Below, one piece after another: positions 53,450-62,008 of a DNA stretch of 64,000 bases. How positions within the stretch are numbered: position 1 is the first letter of the stretch; each line of letters opens with the position of its first letter. The DNA comes from Citrobacter amalonaticus (lineage in GTDB: Bacteria; Pseudomonadota; Gammaproteobacteria; Enterobacterales; Enterobacteriaceae), in the NCBI RefSeq assembly GCF_001559075.2, contig NZ_CP014015.2, positions 4,216,001 through 4,280,000 on the forward strand. The letters run 5' to 3'. A program made the translations under genes and the position numbers. The notes beneath the pieces were generated by a model, which was given only the letters and a program-made list of their open reading frames with translations, was not told where the DNA came from and searched no databases.

Positions 53450-54664
53450 ATGAAGATTGTAGGGGCTGAGGTTTTTGTCACCTGTCCGGGACGTAACTTT
53501 GTCACACTGAAGATTACGACCGAGGACGGTATCACCGGTCTGGGAGACGCCACGCTGAATGGACGTGAGTTATCCGTCGCGTCTTACCTTAAAGATCATC
53601 TTTGCCCGCAGCTGATCGGTCGTGATGCGCACCGCATCGAAGATATCTGGCAGTTCTTTTATAAAGGCGCGTACTGGCGTCGTGGCCCGGTGACCATGTC
53701 TGCTATCTCCGCCGTCGACATGGCGCTGTGGGATATCAAAGCCAAAGCCGCCAACATGCCGCTGTATCAACTGCTGGGTGGCGCATCGCGCGAAGGGGTG
53801 ATGGTCTACTGCCACACCACCGGTCACACCGTTGATGATGTGCTGGAAGACTATGCGCGCCATAAAGAGATGGGCTTCAAAGCCATCCGCGTTCAGTGCG
53901 GCGTGCCGGGTATGAAAACCACTTACGGTATGGCGAAGGGAAAAGGGCAGGCCTATGAACCCGCCACCAAAGGACAGTGGCCGGAAGAGCAACTGTGGTC
54001 GACAGAAAAGTATCTTGATTTCACGCCGAAACTGTTCGAGGCGGTACGCAATAAGTTCGGCTTCAACGAGCATCTGCTGCACGACATGCACCACCGTCTG
54101 ACGCCCATTGAAGCGGCGCGCTTTGGGAAAAGCATCGAGGATTATCGCCTTTTCTGGATGGAAGATCCGACGCCTGCCGAGAACCAGGAGTGCTTCCGAT
54201 TGATCCGTCAGCACACGGTAACCCCGATTGCCGTCGGTGAGGTCTTCAACAGCATCTGGGACTGCAAGCAGCTTATAGAAGAACAGCTCATCGATTATAT
54301 CCGCACCACGATCACCCATGCGGGCGGGATCACCGGCATGCGTCGCATCGCCGACTTCGCCTCGCTCTACCAGGTGCGTACAGGTTCACACGGACCGTCC
54401 GATCTTTCTCCGGTTTGTATGGCGGCAGCACTGCATTTTGACCTGTGGGTACCGAACTTTGGCGTTCAGGAATACATGGGCTATTCCGAACAGATGCTGG
54501 AAGTCTTCCCGCACAACTGGACCTTTGACAACGGCTATATGCATCCGGGCGAGAAGCCGGGACTGGGTATCGAGTTCGATGAAAAACTGGCGGCGAAATA
54601 TCCCTATGACCCCGCCTATCTGCCGGTTGCCCGGCTTGAAGATGGCACCTTGTGGAACTGGTAA
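53450..54664 (+). CDS. rspA: RspA, enolase-superfamily D-mannonate dehydratase type
   Basis: Mandelate-racemase-group enzyme of 404 residues. Metal and catalytic positions of the mannonate-dehydratase (ManD) type are present: HDMHHRLTP near residue 211, WMEDPTPAEN near 236, VGEVFNSIWD near 262, THAGGITGMRR near 288 and HGPSDLSPV near 315. E. coli RspA was named for starvation sensing through homoserine lactone, a role not well supported; dehydration of D-mannonate to 2-keto-3-deoxygluconate is the better family inference. It is followed 58 bp later by an MHS transporter. Confidence 0.94.
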   Translation: MKIVGAEVFVTCPGRNFVTLKITTEDGITGLGDATLNGRELSVASYLKDHLCPQLIGRDAHRIEDIWQFFYKGAYWRRGPVTMSAISAVDMALWDIKAKAANMPLYQLLGGASREGVMVYCHTTGHTVDDVLEDYARHKEMGFKAIRVQCGVPGMKTTYGMAKGKGQAYEPATKGQWPEEQLWSTEKYLDFTPKLFEAVRNKFGFNEHLLHDMHHRLTPIEAARFGKSIEDYRLFWMEDPTPAENQECFRLIRQHTVTPIAVGEVFNSIWDCKQLIEEQLIDYIRTTITHAGGITGMRRIADFASLYQVRTGSHGPSDLSPVCMAAALHFDLWVPNFGVQEYMGYSEQMLEVFPHNWTFDNGYMHPGEKPGLGIEFDEKLAAKYPYDPAYLPVARLEDGTLWNW

Positions 54665-54722
54665 GTTAAAATTTATACGACATGGATGTTGTTCACCTCT
54701 GAACCAACGAAGGTAATTATTT

Positions 54723-56060
54723 ATGGTTAGTTCCGTTGATATTAAAAATGATGTTGATAGCAAACCTGTAGTTCGTCGCGTCGCTTCTGCTTCAGCGATT
54801 GGTACTGCAGCTGAATACTATGACTTTTTTGCTTATGGCACTGCGGCGGTGCTGTTCTTTGGCCACTTGTTCTTCCCCAGTGACGATCCGTTAATCAGTA
54901 CGCTGGCCGCATTTGCTACCTATGCGGTGGGCTTCCTGGCAAGGCCTTTGGGGGGAATTGTCTTTGGTCATATCGGCGATAAAGTGGGGCGTAAAAAAGC
55001 GCTGGTAATTACAATACTGATTGTCGGCCTTGGGACATTCTGCATTGGCTTATTGCCAACGTACGAAAAAATCGGTGTCTGGGCGCCCGTTCTGTTGATC
55101 TTCATTCGTGTACTCCAGGGGTTTGGTGTTGGTGGCGAACAGGCAGGGGCGGTATTGATGACGGCTGAATATGCCGAACCTAAGCGGCGGGGATTCTTTG
55201 CCAGTTGGGTACAAATCGGTGCGCCGGTCGGCTTTTTGTTACCGATGGCTCTGTTTGCACTACTCAATGCCACGTTATCCCCTGAAGCAATGATGGATTA
55301 TGGCTGGCGTATTCCGTTCCTGCTTAGTCTGCTGCTGGTAATTGTTGGCCTGTTTATTCGCCTGAGAATCGATGAATCACCGGTTTTTGCGCAGATTCGT
55401 GAGACGAAAGCGGAAGAGTCTCGTCCACTGATTGAAGTCATCCGCGATTTTCCTGGCATCGTGGTAAAAGGCGTCTGCGCAAAACTGATTGAAGCCTGTA
55501 CTTTTGCCATGTTCACGGTAATCGTCCTGGCGTACGGCAAAGCCAATAATCTGGATGCCAATATCTTAATGGAAACCATGATTATCGCGGTGGTGATCGA
55601 AGTGCTTGCCATACCCATGATGGGCGCGCTCTGCGACAAAATTGGTCGTAAGCCGGTGTATATCATGGGGGCGCTGATTCAGGTCATCATGATTATTCCG
55701 TTCTTCCTGGCCATTAATCAGGACAATTTCTGGTTGACGCAACTGGTGATGATTATCGTCATTAGTTTTGGGCATAGCATGTGCTACGCACCACAGGCAT
55801 CGTTCTTCCCGGAACTCTTCCCGACGCACATTCGTTGCAGCGGCATCGCGTTAATCTGGCAATTGGGTTCACTGATTGGCAGCGGGGTGCTGGGGCTGGT
55901 GGCAGTGAAGATTTTGCAGATGACCGGTGGGCATTACTACGGATTAGCAAGCTATGTGATTGTTCTCGGTATCATTTCTGTTATCGGCTTGCTCATGATG
56001 CCTGAAACGGCACCTCAGCGACTCAAGCGTGAATACCAGGAGTGGCATAAGCACGATTAA
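54723..56060 (+). CDS. MHS-family MFS transporter, probable sugar-acid:H+ symporter
   Basis: MFS protein of 445 residues with 12 helices, in the metabolite:H+ symporter group (ShiA/ProP/KgtP-like). Group signatures include ASAIGTAAEYYDFFAYGTAAVLFF near residue 22, RPLGGIVFGHIGDKVGRKKAL near 76 (motif A) and VLQGFGVGGEQAGAVLM near 137. It occupies the place of rspB in E. coli. Proximity to rspA and ydfI suggests uptake of hexuronate-derived acids such as mannonate or fructuronate; this is inference from context. Confidence 0.88.
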   Translation: MVSSVDIKNDVDSKPVVRRVASASAIGTAAEYYDFFAYGTAAVLFFGHLFFPSDDPLISTLAAFATYAVGFLARPLGGIVFGHIGDKVGRKKALVITILIVGLGTFCIGLLPTYEKIGVWAPVLLIFIRVLQGFGVGGEQAGAVLMTAEYAEPKRRGFFASWVQIGAPVGFLLPMALFALLNATLSPEAMMDYGWRIPFLLSLLLVIVGLFIRLRIDESPVFAQIRETKAEESRPLIEVIRDFPGIVVKGVCAKLIEACTFAMFTVIVLAYGKANNLDANILMETMIIAVVIEVLAIPMMGALCDKIGRKPVYIMGALIQVIMIIPFFLAINQDNFWLTQLVMIIVISFGHSMCYAPQASFFPELFPTHIRCSGIALIWQLGSLIGSGVLGLVAVKILQMTGGHYYGLASYVIVLGIISVIGLLMMPETAPQRLKREYQEWHKHD

Positions 56061-56076
56061 GAGGATTACCCCCTAA

Positions 56077-56125
56077 TGGCTGCATGGATGCAGCCAGCTC
56101 TCAGCCCAGGGAACCTGCCCTGGGC
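56077..56125 (+). repeat. Two adjacent hairpins downstream of the MHS transporter
   Basis: Perfect inverted repeat TGGCTGCAT-GG-ATGCAGCCA (56077-56096) followed by GCCCAGGG-N6-CCCTGGGC (56104-56125). No T-run follows either, so classical termination is unlikely; they could protect the 3' end of the rspA-transporter message or slow polymerase before ydfI. Confidence 0.75.
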
Positions 56126-56211
56126 GTCAGGCTCAGCATCAGGAACTGCATCCTGTCACATAACTTTCAAATGATGTTATACCAATTAGCAAAATATTAA
56201 TTCAAATCAAA

Positions 56212-56226
56212 ACATACAACCATACA
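56212..56226. promoter_or_regulatory. Candidate RspR operator upstream of ydfI
   Basis: ACATACAACCATACA, 47 bp before the ydfI start codon, matches the inverted rspA-upstream motif at 14/15 bases. Spacing to the start codon is the same at both genes (47 bp). Confidence 0.6.
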
Positions 56227-56273
56227 GGCGTTACTCTGGGACCGTCCTGATTTCATTCAAAGTAGGTCATACA

Positions 56274-57740
56274 ATGCAAAACAAGCTCTTAACGGCAAAA
56301 GCGACGCTGCCTGGCTACGATCGCAACCGACTGATCCCGCGTATTGTCCATCTTGGTTTTGGTGCTTTCCACCGTGCGCACCAGGGTGTCTATACCGATA
56401 TCCTCGCGGCGGAGCACAACAGCGACTGGGGGTACTGCGAAGTGAACCTGATCGGCGGCGAGCAGCAGATCGCCGATCTCAAACAGCAGGATAATCTCTA
56501 TACCGTGGCGGAAATGTCTGCCGATGCCTGGACCGCGAGAGTCGTGGGCGTGGTGAAAAAGGCGCTGCATGCTCAGGTTGACGGGCTGGAGAGCGTGCTG
56601 GCGGCGATGTGTGAACCACAGGTTGCGATTGTTTCACTGACGATTACTGAGAAAGGGTATTGCCATTCCCCGGCGACCGGACAGCTGATGCTGGATCACC
56701 CGATGATTGCCGCCGATCTGCAAAACCCACATCAACCGAAATCTGCGCCGGGTGTGGTGGTTGAAGCGCTGGCGCGCCGTAAAGCGGCGGGCTTAGCCGC
56801 CTTCACCGTGATGTCCTGTGACAACATGCCGGAAAACGGTCATGTGATGCGTAACGTGGTCACCGCCTACGCGCGTGCCGTGGACGCCGAACTGGCCGCG
56901 TGGATCGAACAACACGTCACGTTCCCGTCGACGATGGTTGACCGCATTGTTCCGGCTGTCACCGTTGACACACTGGATAAAATTGAAAACCTGACTGGTG
57001 TGCGCGATCCGGCAGGCGTAGCCTGCGAGCCATTCCGTCAGTGGGTGATTGAAGATAACTTTGTTGCCGGTCGTCCGCAGTGGGAAAAAGCCGGGGCGGA
57101 ACTGGTTTCTGACGTGATCCCGTTTGAAGAGATGAAATTGCGGATGCTCAACGGCAGCCACTCATTCCTCGCGTATCTGGGCTATCTCGCCGGGTATCAG
57201 CATATCAACGACTGCATGGGTGATGAAAATTATCGTGTGGCTGCCCGTGCATTGATGCTCAATGAGCAGGCGCCCACGCTGAAAGTGCAAGGGGTGGATC
57301 TCACTCGTTATGCCGATCTGCTCATCGAACGCTACAGCAACCCGGCGCTGCGTCACCGTACCTGGCAGATTGCGATGGACGGTAGCCAGAAATTACCTCA
57401 GCGGATGCTCGATTCTGTGCGCTGGCATCTGGCACATAATAGTCGTTTTGATTTGCTGGCGCTGGGCGTGGCGGGCTGGATGCGCTACGTCGGCGGCGTG
57501 GACGAACAGGGAAATGCCATTGAAGTCAACGATCCGCTTCTGCCGGTGATCCAACAGGCGGTACAAAACAGTGCGGAAGGTGAAAGCCGCGTTGAGGCGC
57601 TGCTGGCAATCGAGGCGATTTTTGGTAACGAACTGCCGCAGGTTGCGTTGTTCACGCAGGCCGTGAAAGAAGCGTATCAGACGTTGCTGGCGGAAGGGGC
57701 GAAAGCCACCGTGGCAAAATATGCGGCAAAAATGAAGTAA
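56274..57740 (+). CDS. ydfI: YdfI, mannitol-dehydrogenase-family oxidoreductase (fructuronate reductase type)
   Basis: Long-chain polyol dehydrogenase of 488 residues. The N-terminal NAD-binding domain begins with IVHLGFGAFHRAHQGVYT near residue 24, and the catalytic Lys is in EMKLRMLNGSHSFLAYLG near residue 290 (K-N-H motif). UxuB-type members reduce D-fructuronate to D-mannonate, the substrate of the RspA-type dehydratase, so the pair forms a plausible two-step route to 2-keto-3-deoxygluconate. Separated from the transporter by 213 bp with its own motif and ribosome site. Confidence 0.92.
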   Translation: MQNKLLTAKATLPGYDRNRLIPRIVHLGFGAFHRAHQGVYTDILAAEHNSDWGYCEVNLIGGEQQIADLKQQDNLYTVAEMSADAWTARVVGVVKKALHAQVDGLESVLAAMCEPQVAIVSLTITEKGYCHSPATGQLMLDHPMIAADLQNPHQPKSAPGVVVEALARRKAAGLAAFTVMSCDNMPENGHVMRNVVTAYARAVDAELAAWIEQHVTFPSTMVDRIVPAVTVDTLDKIENLTGVRDPAGVACEPFRQWVIEDNFVAGRPQWEKAGAELVSDVIPFEEMKLRMLNGSHSFLAYLGYLAGYQHINDCMGDENYRVAARALMLNEQAPTLKVQGVDLTRYADLLIERYSNPALRHRTWQIAMDGSQKLPQRMLDSVRWHLAHNSRFDLLALGVAGWMRYVGGVDEQGNAIEVNDPLLPVIQQAVQNSAEGESRVEALLAIEAIFGNELPQVALFTQAVKEAYQTLLAEGAKATVAKYAAKMK

Positions 57741-57752
57741 CTGCCTCAGGAC

Positions 57753-57780
57753 TGCCGGATAATCAAGGCATTATCCGGCA
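57753..57780. repeat. REP-like inverted repeat between ydfI and ydfZ
   Basis: TGCCGGATAAT-CAAGGC-ATTATCCGGCA, an 11-bp perfect stem with the GCCGGAT/ATCCGGC ends typical of REP elements, between convergent genes. It could stabilise both 3' ends; there is no T-run. Confidence 0.75.
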
Positions 57781-57789
57781 CTCACACCA

Positions 57790-57993
57790 TTAGTTCATGC
57801 CGAGACGAATCAATTCTACCGGGGCAAATTTGCCTTCACAGCCTTCCACTTCGACTGTTTTTTCACGACGAATTTGCGCCGCATCCAGGCCTTCGGTCTC
57901 AATCGCTTTGATGCGACCGGTATGGCCGGTGCCACTGATCATCACGCGGCTGCCTGTGGTGATTGCGTTACGGTTACGATCGTATGTCATCAT
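57790..57993 (-). CDS. ydfZ: YdfZ, small anaerobically induced protein
   Basis: A 67-residue protein whose E. coli homologue is FNR-activated and was reported to bind selenium. The conserved fold begins TYDRNRNAITTGSRVMISGTG and ends APVELIRLGMN; the single Cys in VEGCEGK (residue 52) is retained. Beta-rich, small, soluble. An FNR-like site lies about 100 bp upstream. Position between ydfI and rspR is as in E. coli. Confidence 0.93.
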   Translation of the reverse strand: MMTYDRNRNAITTGSRVMISGTGHTGRIKAIETEGLDAAQIRREKTVEVEGCEGKFAPVELIRLGMN

Positions 57994-58094
57994 GGTATTT
58001 TCTCCTTTCTAACTTACCGTCAAAGCCCGTGGGCTCAGGTCCCACGTAACGGGCGCTATATAAATACGCTTATCAGTCAGGAATTTTTTTGTTT

Positions 58095-58108
58095 TTGATC
58101 AATCTCAC
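58095..58108 (-). promoter_or_regulatory. Possible FNR site upstream of ydfZ
   Basis: On the minus strand GTGAG-ATTG-ATCAA matches 8/10 of the FNR consensus. A TATTTA -10 candidate lies at 58061-58066, which gives a centre near -47 rather than the ideal -41.5. Confidence 0.45.
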
Positions 58109-58149
58109 ATCTTTTTTGATGTGGACATGCAGGGGAGAAAACGGAGAGA

Positions 58150-58171
58150 CCTCATCTCAGAAGAGATGAGG
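58150..58171 (-). terminator. Terminator of rspR
   Basis: A 9-bp perfect stem CCTCATCTC / GAGATGAGG with an AGAA loop; TCTCTCCGTTTTC follows on the minus strand. Confidence 0.8.
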
Positions 58172-58179
58172 CAGGGGAA

Positions 58180-58866
58180 TTACTCTTCGCTGAACCAGTC
58201 GCTGTTTTCCTGGCGGATCAGCAGGACCGACTCGCCGATTTCTTGCAGATGCTGAGTCATGGCTTTCTCGACGGCATCGGCGTCGTGTTTTTCCAGGGCA
58301 GCAAAAATATCGAGATGCTGGCGGAGCAACATTTCCGGCGGAGAGACGTGATCGAGGCTCATATAACGCACACGGTCGATGGTGGCTTTGATATTTTCGA
58401 TGGTGTCCCAGGCCAGCTGACAGTCCGCAATGGTTGCCAGTTTCTGGTGAAAATTGTCATCCAGCTCGAAGAAATCATTCAGCTGTTTGCGCTCAATCGC
58501 AATCCGCTGCTGATTGAGGTTCTGCTCAAGCTGATAGCACTGACTGTCGGTGATTTGGGCTGCGGCCCGCCGCGCCACCGCGCATTCGATAGCCTGACGG
58601 ACAAAGCAGCCGTTTCGCACCTGCGAGAGGGAGATCTTGTTGACGTAGCTGCCGCGCTGCGGACGGATCTGAATCAAGCCGTTTTCCGCGAGCTTAATAA
58701 ACGCTTCACGCACCGGTTGGCGAGACACATCGAAGCGAACAGACACCTCTTTTTCGGACAGCGGCGTGCCTGGCGCAATAAGGCAGTGGACGATGTCACG
58801 GCGAAGAATGCGATAAATCTGCTGATTTACGGGCTGTGTAGGATTGAGTTGCGTTTCGACAGTCAT
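58180..58866 (-). CDS. rspR: RspR (YdfH), GntR/FadR-family regulator
   Basis: Transcription factor of 228 residues. The N-terminal winged HTH (GTPLSEKEVSVRFDVSRQPVREAFIKLAENGLI, about 33-65) is followed by the helical FCD effector domain with metal- or ligand-binding His and Asp residues (DDNFHQKLA near 146). E. coli RspR represses rspAB. Here it lies downstream of ydfG on the minus strand and its expected targets rspA and ydfI share a 15-bp motif. Confidence 0.94.
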   Translation of the reverse strand: MTVETQLNPTQPVNQQIYRILRRDIVHCLIAPGTPLSEKEVSVRFDVSRQPVREAFIKLAENGLIQIRPQRGSYVNKISLSQVRNGCFVRQAIECAVARRAAAQITDSQCYQLEQNLNQQRIAIERKQLNDFFELDDNFHQKLATIADCQLAWDTIENIKATIDRVRYMSLDHVSPPEMLLRQHLDIFAALEKHDADAVEKAMTQHLQEIGESVLLIRQENSDWFSEE

Positions 58867-58953
58867 TCGCTCTTACTTTTTAGAAAGTTAACCCACAAAT
58901 TCTACCACTTTTTTGTCGCGAGCTATACCCGGCCCGTGGGCCGGGAGGCAAAA

Positions 58954-59700
58954 TTAACCGCGATGAACGCTCAGTCCGGCAAAAGACTGCGTCACTGGCA
59001 TCATTTCTACCGTATTGATGTTTACATGGGCAGGCAGGGTGGCGACCCACCAGACCGCTTCGGTCACATCTTCCGGCGTCAGTGCCGTGGTGTTCTCATA
59101 GGTTTTGCCCGCTTTATTGTCATCGCCTTTAAAGCGCACATTGGAAAACTCGGTACCGCCCACCAGACCCGGCTCGATATCCGTGACGCGAACGGCTGTG
59201 CCGTGCAGGTCGGTGCGCAGGTTCAGACTGAACTGACGTACAAACGCCTTGGTCGCGCCATACACGTTGCCGCCGGCATAAGGCCAACTGCCTGCGGTAG
59301 AGCCGATGTTGATGATATGACCGCGGTTACGCTCGACCATGCCTGGCAGGACGGCGCGGGTCATGTAAATCAGCCCTTTGTTGTTGGTATCGATCATGGT
59401 TTCCCAGTCTTCCACGCTGGCTTTATGCGCAGGTTCCAGACCCAGCGCCAGCCCGGCGTTGTTGACCAGCAGGTCGATGTCACGCCACTCAGCAGGTAAG
59501 GATGCCAGCATCTCTTCAATGGCTGCGCGGTTACGCACATCCAGTTGCGCGGTCAGCACGTTATCCCCCAGCGACTCTTTTAACTCTTGCAGGCGTTCCT
59601 GGCGACGGCCAGTGGCAATGACTTTATGCCCGTTCTCAACAAAACGACGTGTAATGCATTCACCAAAACCTGCTGTTGCTCCGGTTACTAAAACGATCAT
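58954..59700 (-). CDS. ydfG: YdfG, NADP-dependent 3-hydroxy acid / malonic semialdehyde dehydrogenase
   Basis: Short-chain dehydrogenase of 248 residues. The NADP motif TGATAGFGECITRRF (6-20) is followed by NNAG near 81, catalytic Ser in INIGSTAGSWPYAGG near 134 and YGATK near 147. It oxidises L-allo-threonine, L-serine and 3-hydroxy acids and reduces malonic semialdehyde (Rut pathway). The start at 59700 has AGGA upstream and matches E. coli; five more codons are open before it. Confidence 0.96.
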   Translation of the reverse strand: MIVLVTGATAGFGECITRRFVENGHKVIATGRRQERLQELKESLGDNVLTAQLDVRNRAAIEEMLASLPAEWRDIDLLVNNAGLALGLEPAHKASVEDWETMIDTNNKGLIYMTRAVLPGMVERNRGHIINIGSTAGSWPYAGGNVYGATKAFVRQFSLNLRTDLHGTAVRVTDIEPGLVGGTEFSNVRFKGDDNKAGKTYENTTALTPEDVTEAVWWVATLPAHVNINTVEMMPVTQSFAGLSVHRG

Positions 59701-59838
59701 CTCACTGTTCCTCAACGCTTTTTACGTTTAACTACCATAGCACGCGATCCGCCCTCGCGGGTAATCCTGGTTTTACAGGATTGCGGTCTTTTACCCTGAA
59801 GCCTACTCTATTGAACAAATCGTTTTCAGGAGTGAAAG

Positions 59839-61884
59839 ATGTCGTTAACGAATCCGTTCTTTAGCCACAGCCTGTTACCGTACCAGGCTCCTCGTTTTGA
59901 TTTGATTAAGACGGAACACTATCGTCCCGCATTTGACGAAGGGATGAAGCAAAAGCGCGCGGACATTGCCGCCATTATTGCCAACAGCGCTGCCCCGGAT
60001 TTTGCCAATACGGTTCTTGCACTGGAGAAAAGTGGTGAGTTGTTAACCCGCGTCAGCAGCGTCTTCTTCGCCATGACCGCGGCACATACTCATGATGAAC
60101 TTCAGCGTCTCGATGAGGCGTTTTCTGCCGAGCTCGCGGAACTGGCGAATGATATCTGGCTGAACAGCACGTTGTTTTCCCGCGTTGATTGCGTCTGGCA
60201 ACAGCGTGATGCGCTGGGGCTCGACGATGAATCCATGCGTCTGATCGAGGTGACACACCAACGCTTTGTTCTCGCCGGCGCCCAACTGAGCGACGCCGAT
60301 AAAGCGCAACTCTGTGCGCTCAATACCGAAGCCGCGACGCTCACCAGCCAGTTTAACCAGCGCCTGCTGGCGGCGAATAAATCCGGTGGACTGGTGGTCG
60401 ATTATGCCCATCAACTGGAGGGACTCAGCGCGGAAGAGATCGCCAGCGCGCGACAGGCGGCGAGCGAAAAAGGGCTAGCCGAGGGATGGTTGATACCACT
60501 GCTGAATACCACGCAACAGCCGGCGTTGAGCGCGCTGCGCGATCGCCAGACCCGGGAGAATCTGTTTAACGCCGGGTGGCGTCGTGCTGAAAAAGGCGAT
60601 GACAACGACACGCGAGCGCTGATTCAGCGGCTGGTAGCCCTTCGCGCCCGCCAGGCGCAACTGCTGGGGTTTGCCGATTATGCATCGTGGAAAATCGCCG
60701 ATCAGATGGCAAAAACGCCGGAGGCTGCGCTGGCCTTTATGCGTGCGATCGTCCCTGCAGCGCGCCAACGGGCGTTGAGTGAACTGGCCGAGATCCAACA
60801 GGTGATTGATGATGAACAGGGCGGGTTTACCGCACAGGCCTGGGACTGGTCTTTTTATGCCGGGCAGGTGCGACGTGCGAAATATGCGTTAGATGAATTG
60901 CAGCTCAAACCCTATTTCGAACTGAATACCGTTTTGCACGAAGGGGTATTCTGGACCGCCAACCAACTGTTCGGCATCAAATTCATCGAGCGCTTTGATA
61001 TTCCGGTCTACCATCCGGATGTCCGCGTCTGGGAAATCTTCGATCATAACGGCGTCGGGCTGGCGCTTTTTTACGGTGATTTCTTTGCCCGTGATTCGAA
61101 AAGCGGCGGCGCCTGGATGGGCAATTTCGTCGAGCAGTCGAGGCTCAACGAAACCCAACCGGTTATTTACAACGTCTGTAATTATCAGAAACCCGCCTCA
61201 GGACAGCCCGCGCTGTTACTCTGGGATGATGTCATCACGTTGTTCCATGAGTTCGGCCATACTCTGCACGGACTGTTTGCGTCACAGCGCTATGCGTCGC
61301 TGTCGGGAACCAATACGCCGCGTGATTTCGTCGAGTTTCCGTCGCAAATCAACGAACACTGGGCGAGCCATCCAGTGGTATTTGCGCGCTATGCCCGCCA
61401 CGCGGTCACCGGTGAAAAAATGCCAGAGGCGTTACAGGACAAAATGCGTAAGGCAAGCCTGTTCAATAAAGGCTATGACATGAGCGAACTGCTCAGCGCC
61501 GCGCTGCTGGATATGGGCTGGCACAGTCTGTCTGTTGACGAGCCCCCTCAGGACGTTGAAATGTTTGAAAAACAGCGGCTGGCGGCGGAGCAACTCGATC
61601 TTCCGGCGGTGCCGCCGCGCTATCGCAGCAGCTATTTTGCCCATATTTTCGGCGGCGGGTACGCGGCGGGCTACTATGCCTATCTCTGGACGCAGATGCT
61701 GGCAGATGACGGCTTTCAGTGGTTTGTGGAGCAGGGCGGACTGACGCGTGAGAACGGCCAGCGGTTCCGTGACGCGATTTTGTCACGGGGCAACAGTGAA
61801 GATTTAGAACGCCTTTACCCGGCATGGCGGGGGAGTGAGCCGCAGATCGGCCACATGCTCAAACATCGCGGCCTGGCGGGATAA
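59839..61884 (+). CDS. dcp: Dcp, dipeptidyl carboxypeptidase (M3 family)
   Basis: Zinc metallopeptidase of 681 residues that releases C-terminal dipeptides from peptides. The M3 zinc motif HEFGHTLHGLF is near residue 470, with the third ligand Glu in DFVEFPSQINEHW near 497 and the substrate-contact stretch YRSSYFAHIFGGGYAAGYY near 595. No signal peptide is obvious, consistent with a mainly cytoplasmic enzyme. Ribosome site CAGGAG precedes the ATG. Monocistronic, divergent from ydfG. Confidence 0.96.
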   Translation: MSLTNPFFSHSLLPYQAPRFDLIKTEHYRPAFDEGMKQKRADIAAIIANSAAPDFANTVLALEKSGELLTRVSSVFFAMTAAHTHDELQRLDEAFSAELAELANDIWLNSTLFSRVDCVWQQRDALGLDDESMRLIEVTHQRFVLAGAQLSDADKAQLCALNTEAATLTSQFNQRLLAANKSGGLVVDYAHQLEGLSAEEIASARQAASEKGLAEGWLIPLLNTTQQPALSALRDRQTRENLFNAGWRRAEKGDDNDTRALIQRLVALRARQAQLLGFADYASWKIADQMAKTPEAALAFMRAIVPAARQRALSELAEIQQVIDDEQGGFTAQAWDWSFYAGQVRRAKYALDELQLKPYFELNTVLHEGVFWTANQLFGIKFIERFDIPVYHPDVRVWEIFDHNGVGLALFYGDFFARDSKSGGAWMGNFVEQSRLNETQPVIYNVCNYQKPASGQPALLLWDDVITLFHEFGHTLHGLFASQRYASLSGTNTPRDFVEFPSQINEHWASHPVVFARYARHAVTGEKMPEALQDKMRKASLFNKGYDMSELLSAALLDMGWHSLSVDEPPQDVEMFEKQRLAAEQLDLPAVPPRYRSSYFAHIFGGGYAAGYYAYLWTQMLADDGFQWFVEQGGLTRENGQRFRDAILSRGNSEDLERLYPAWRGSEPQIGHMLKHRGLAG

Positions 61885-61915
61885 CACAATCGCCCCCTCA
61901 TTATTAGCAACTTGA

Positions 61916-61956
61916 TGTACAATGCGGGCTCCTTTTTCCGGAGTCCGCATTGTACA
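61916..61956. repeat. 41-bp near-perfect palindrome downstream of dcp
   Basis: Arms TGTACAATGCGGGCTCC and GGAGTCCGCATTGTACA pair over 17 positions with a single G/T mismatch around a 7-base TTTTTCC centre. It lies 31 bp past dcp and 52 bp before the lipoprotein hydrolase. TACAAT occurs in both arms as a possible -10 in opposite directions. It could be a terminator, an operator or a paired promoter. Confidence 0.8.
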
Positions 61957-62008
61957 TGTCTGTTTTCCTGCCTTTCTGCGCTGATATCCTTCAGGCGACT
62001 TTCTGTTC

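Noticed and set aside
58243..59499. 418-codon plus-strand frame across rspR and ydfG
   Set aside because: It spans two well-identified minus-strand genes and has no ribosome site or recognisable domain.
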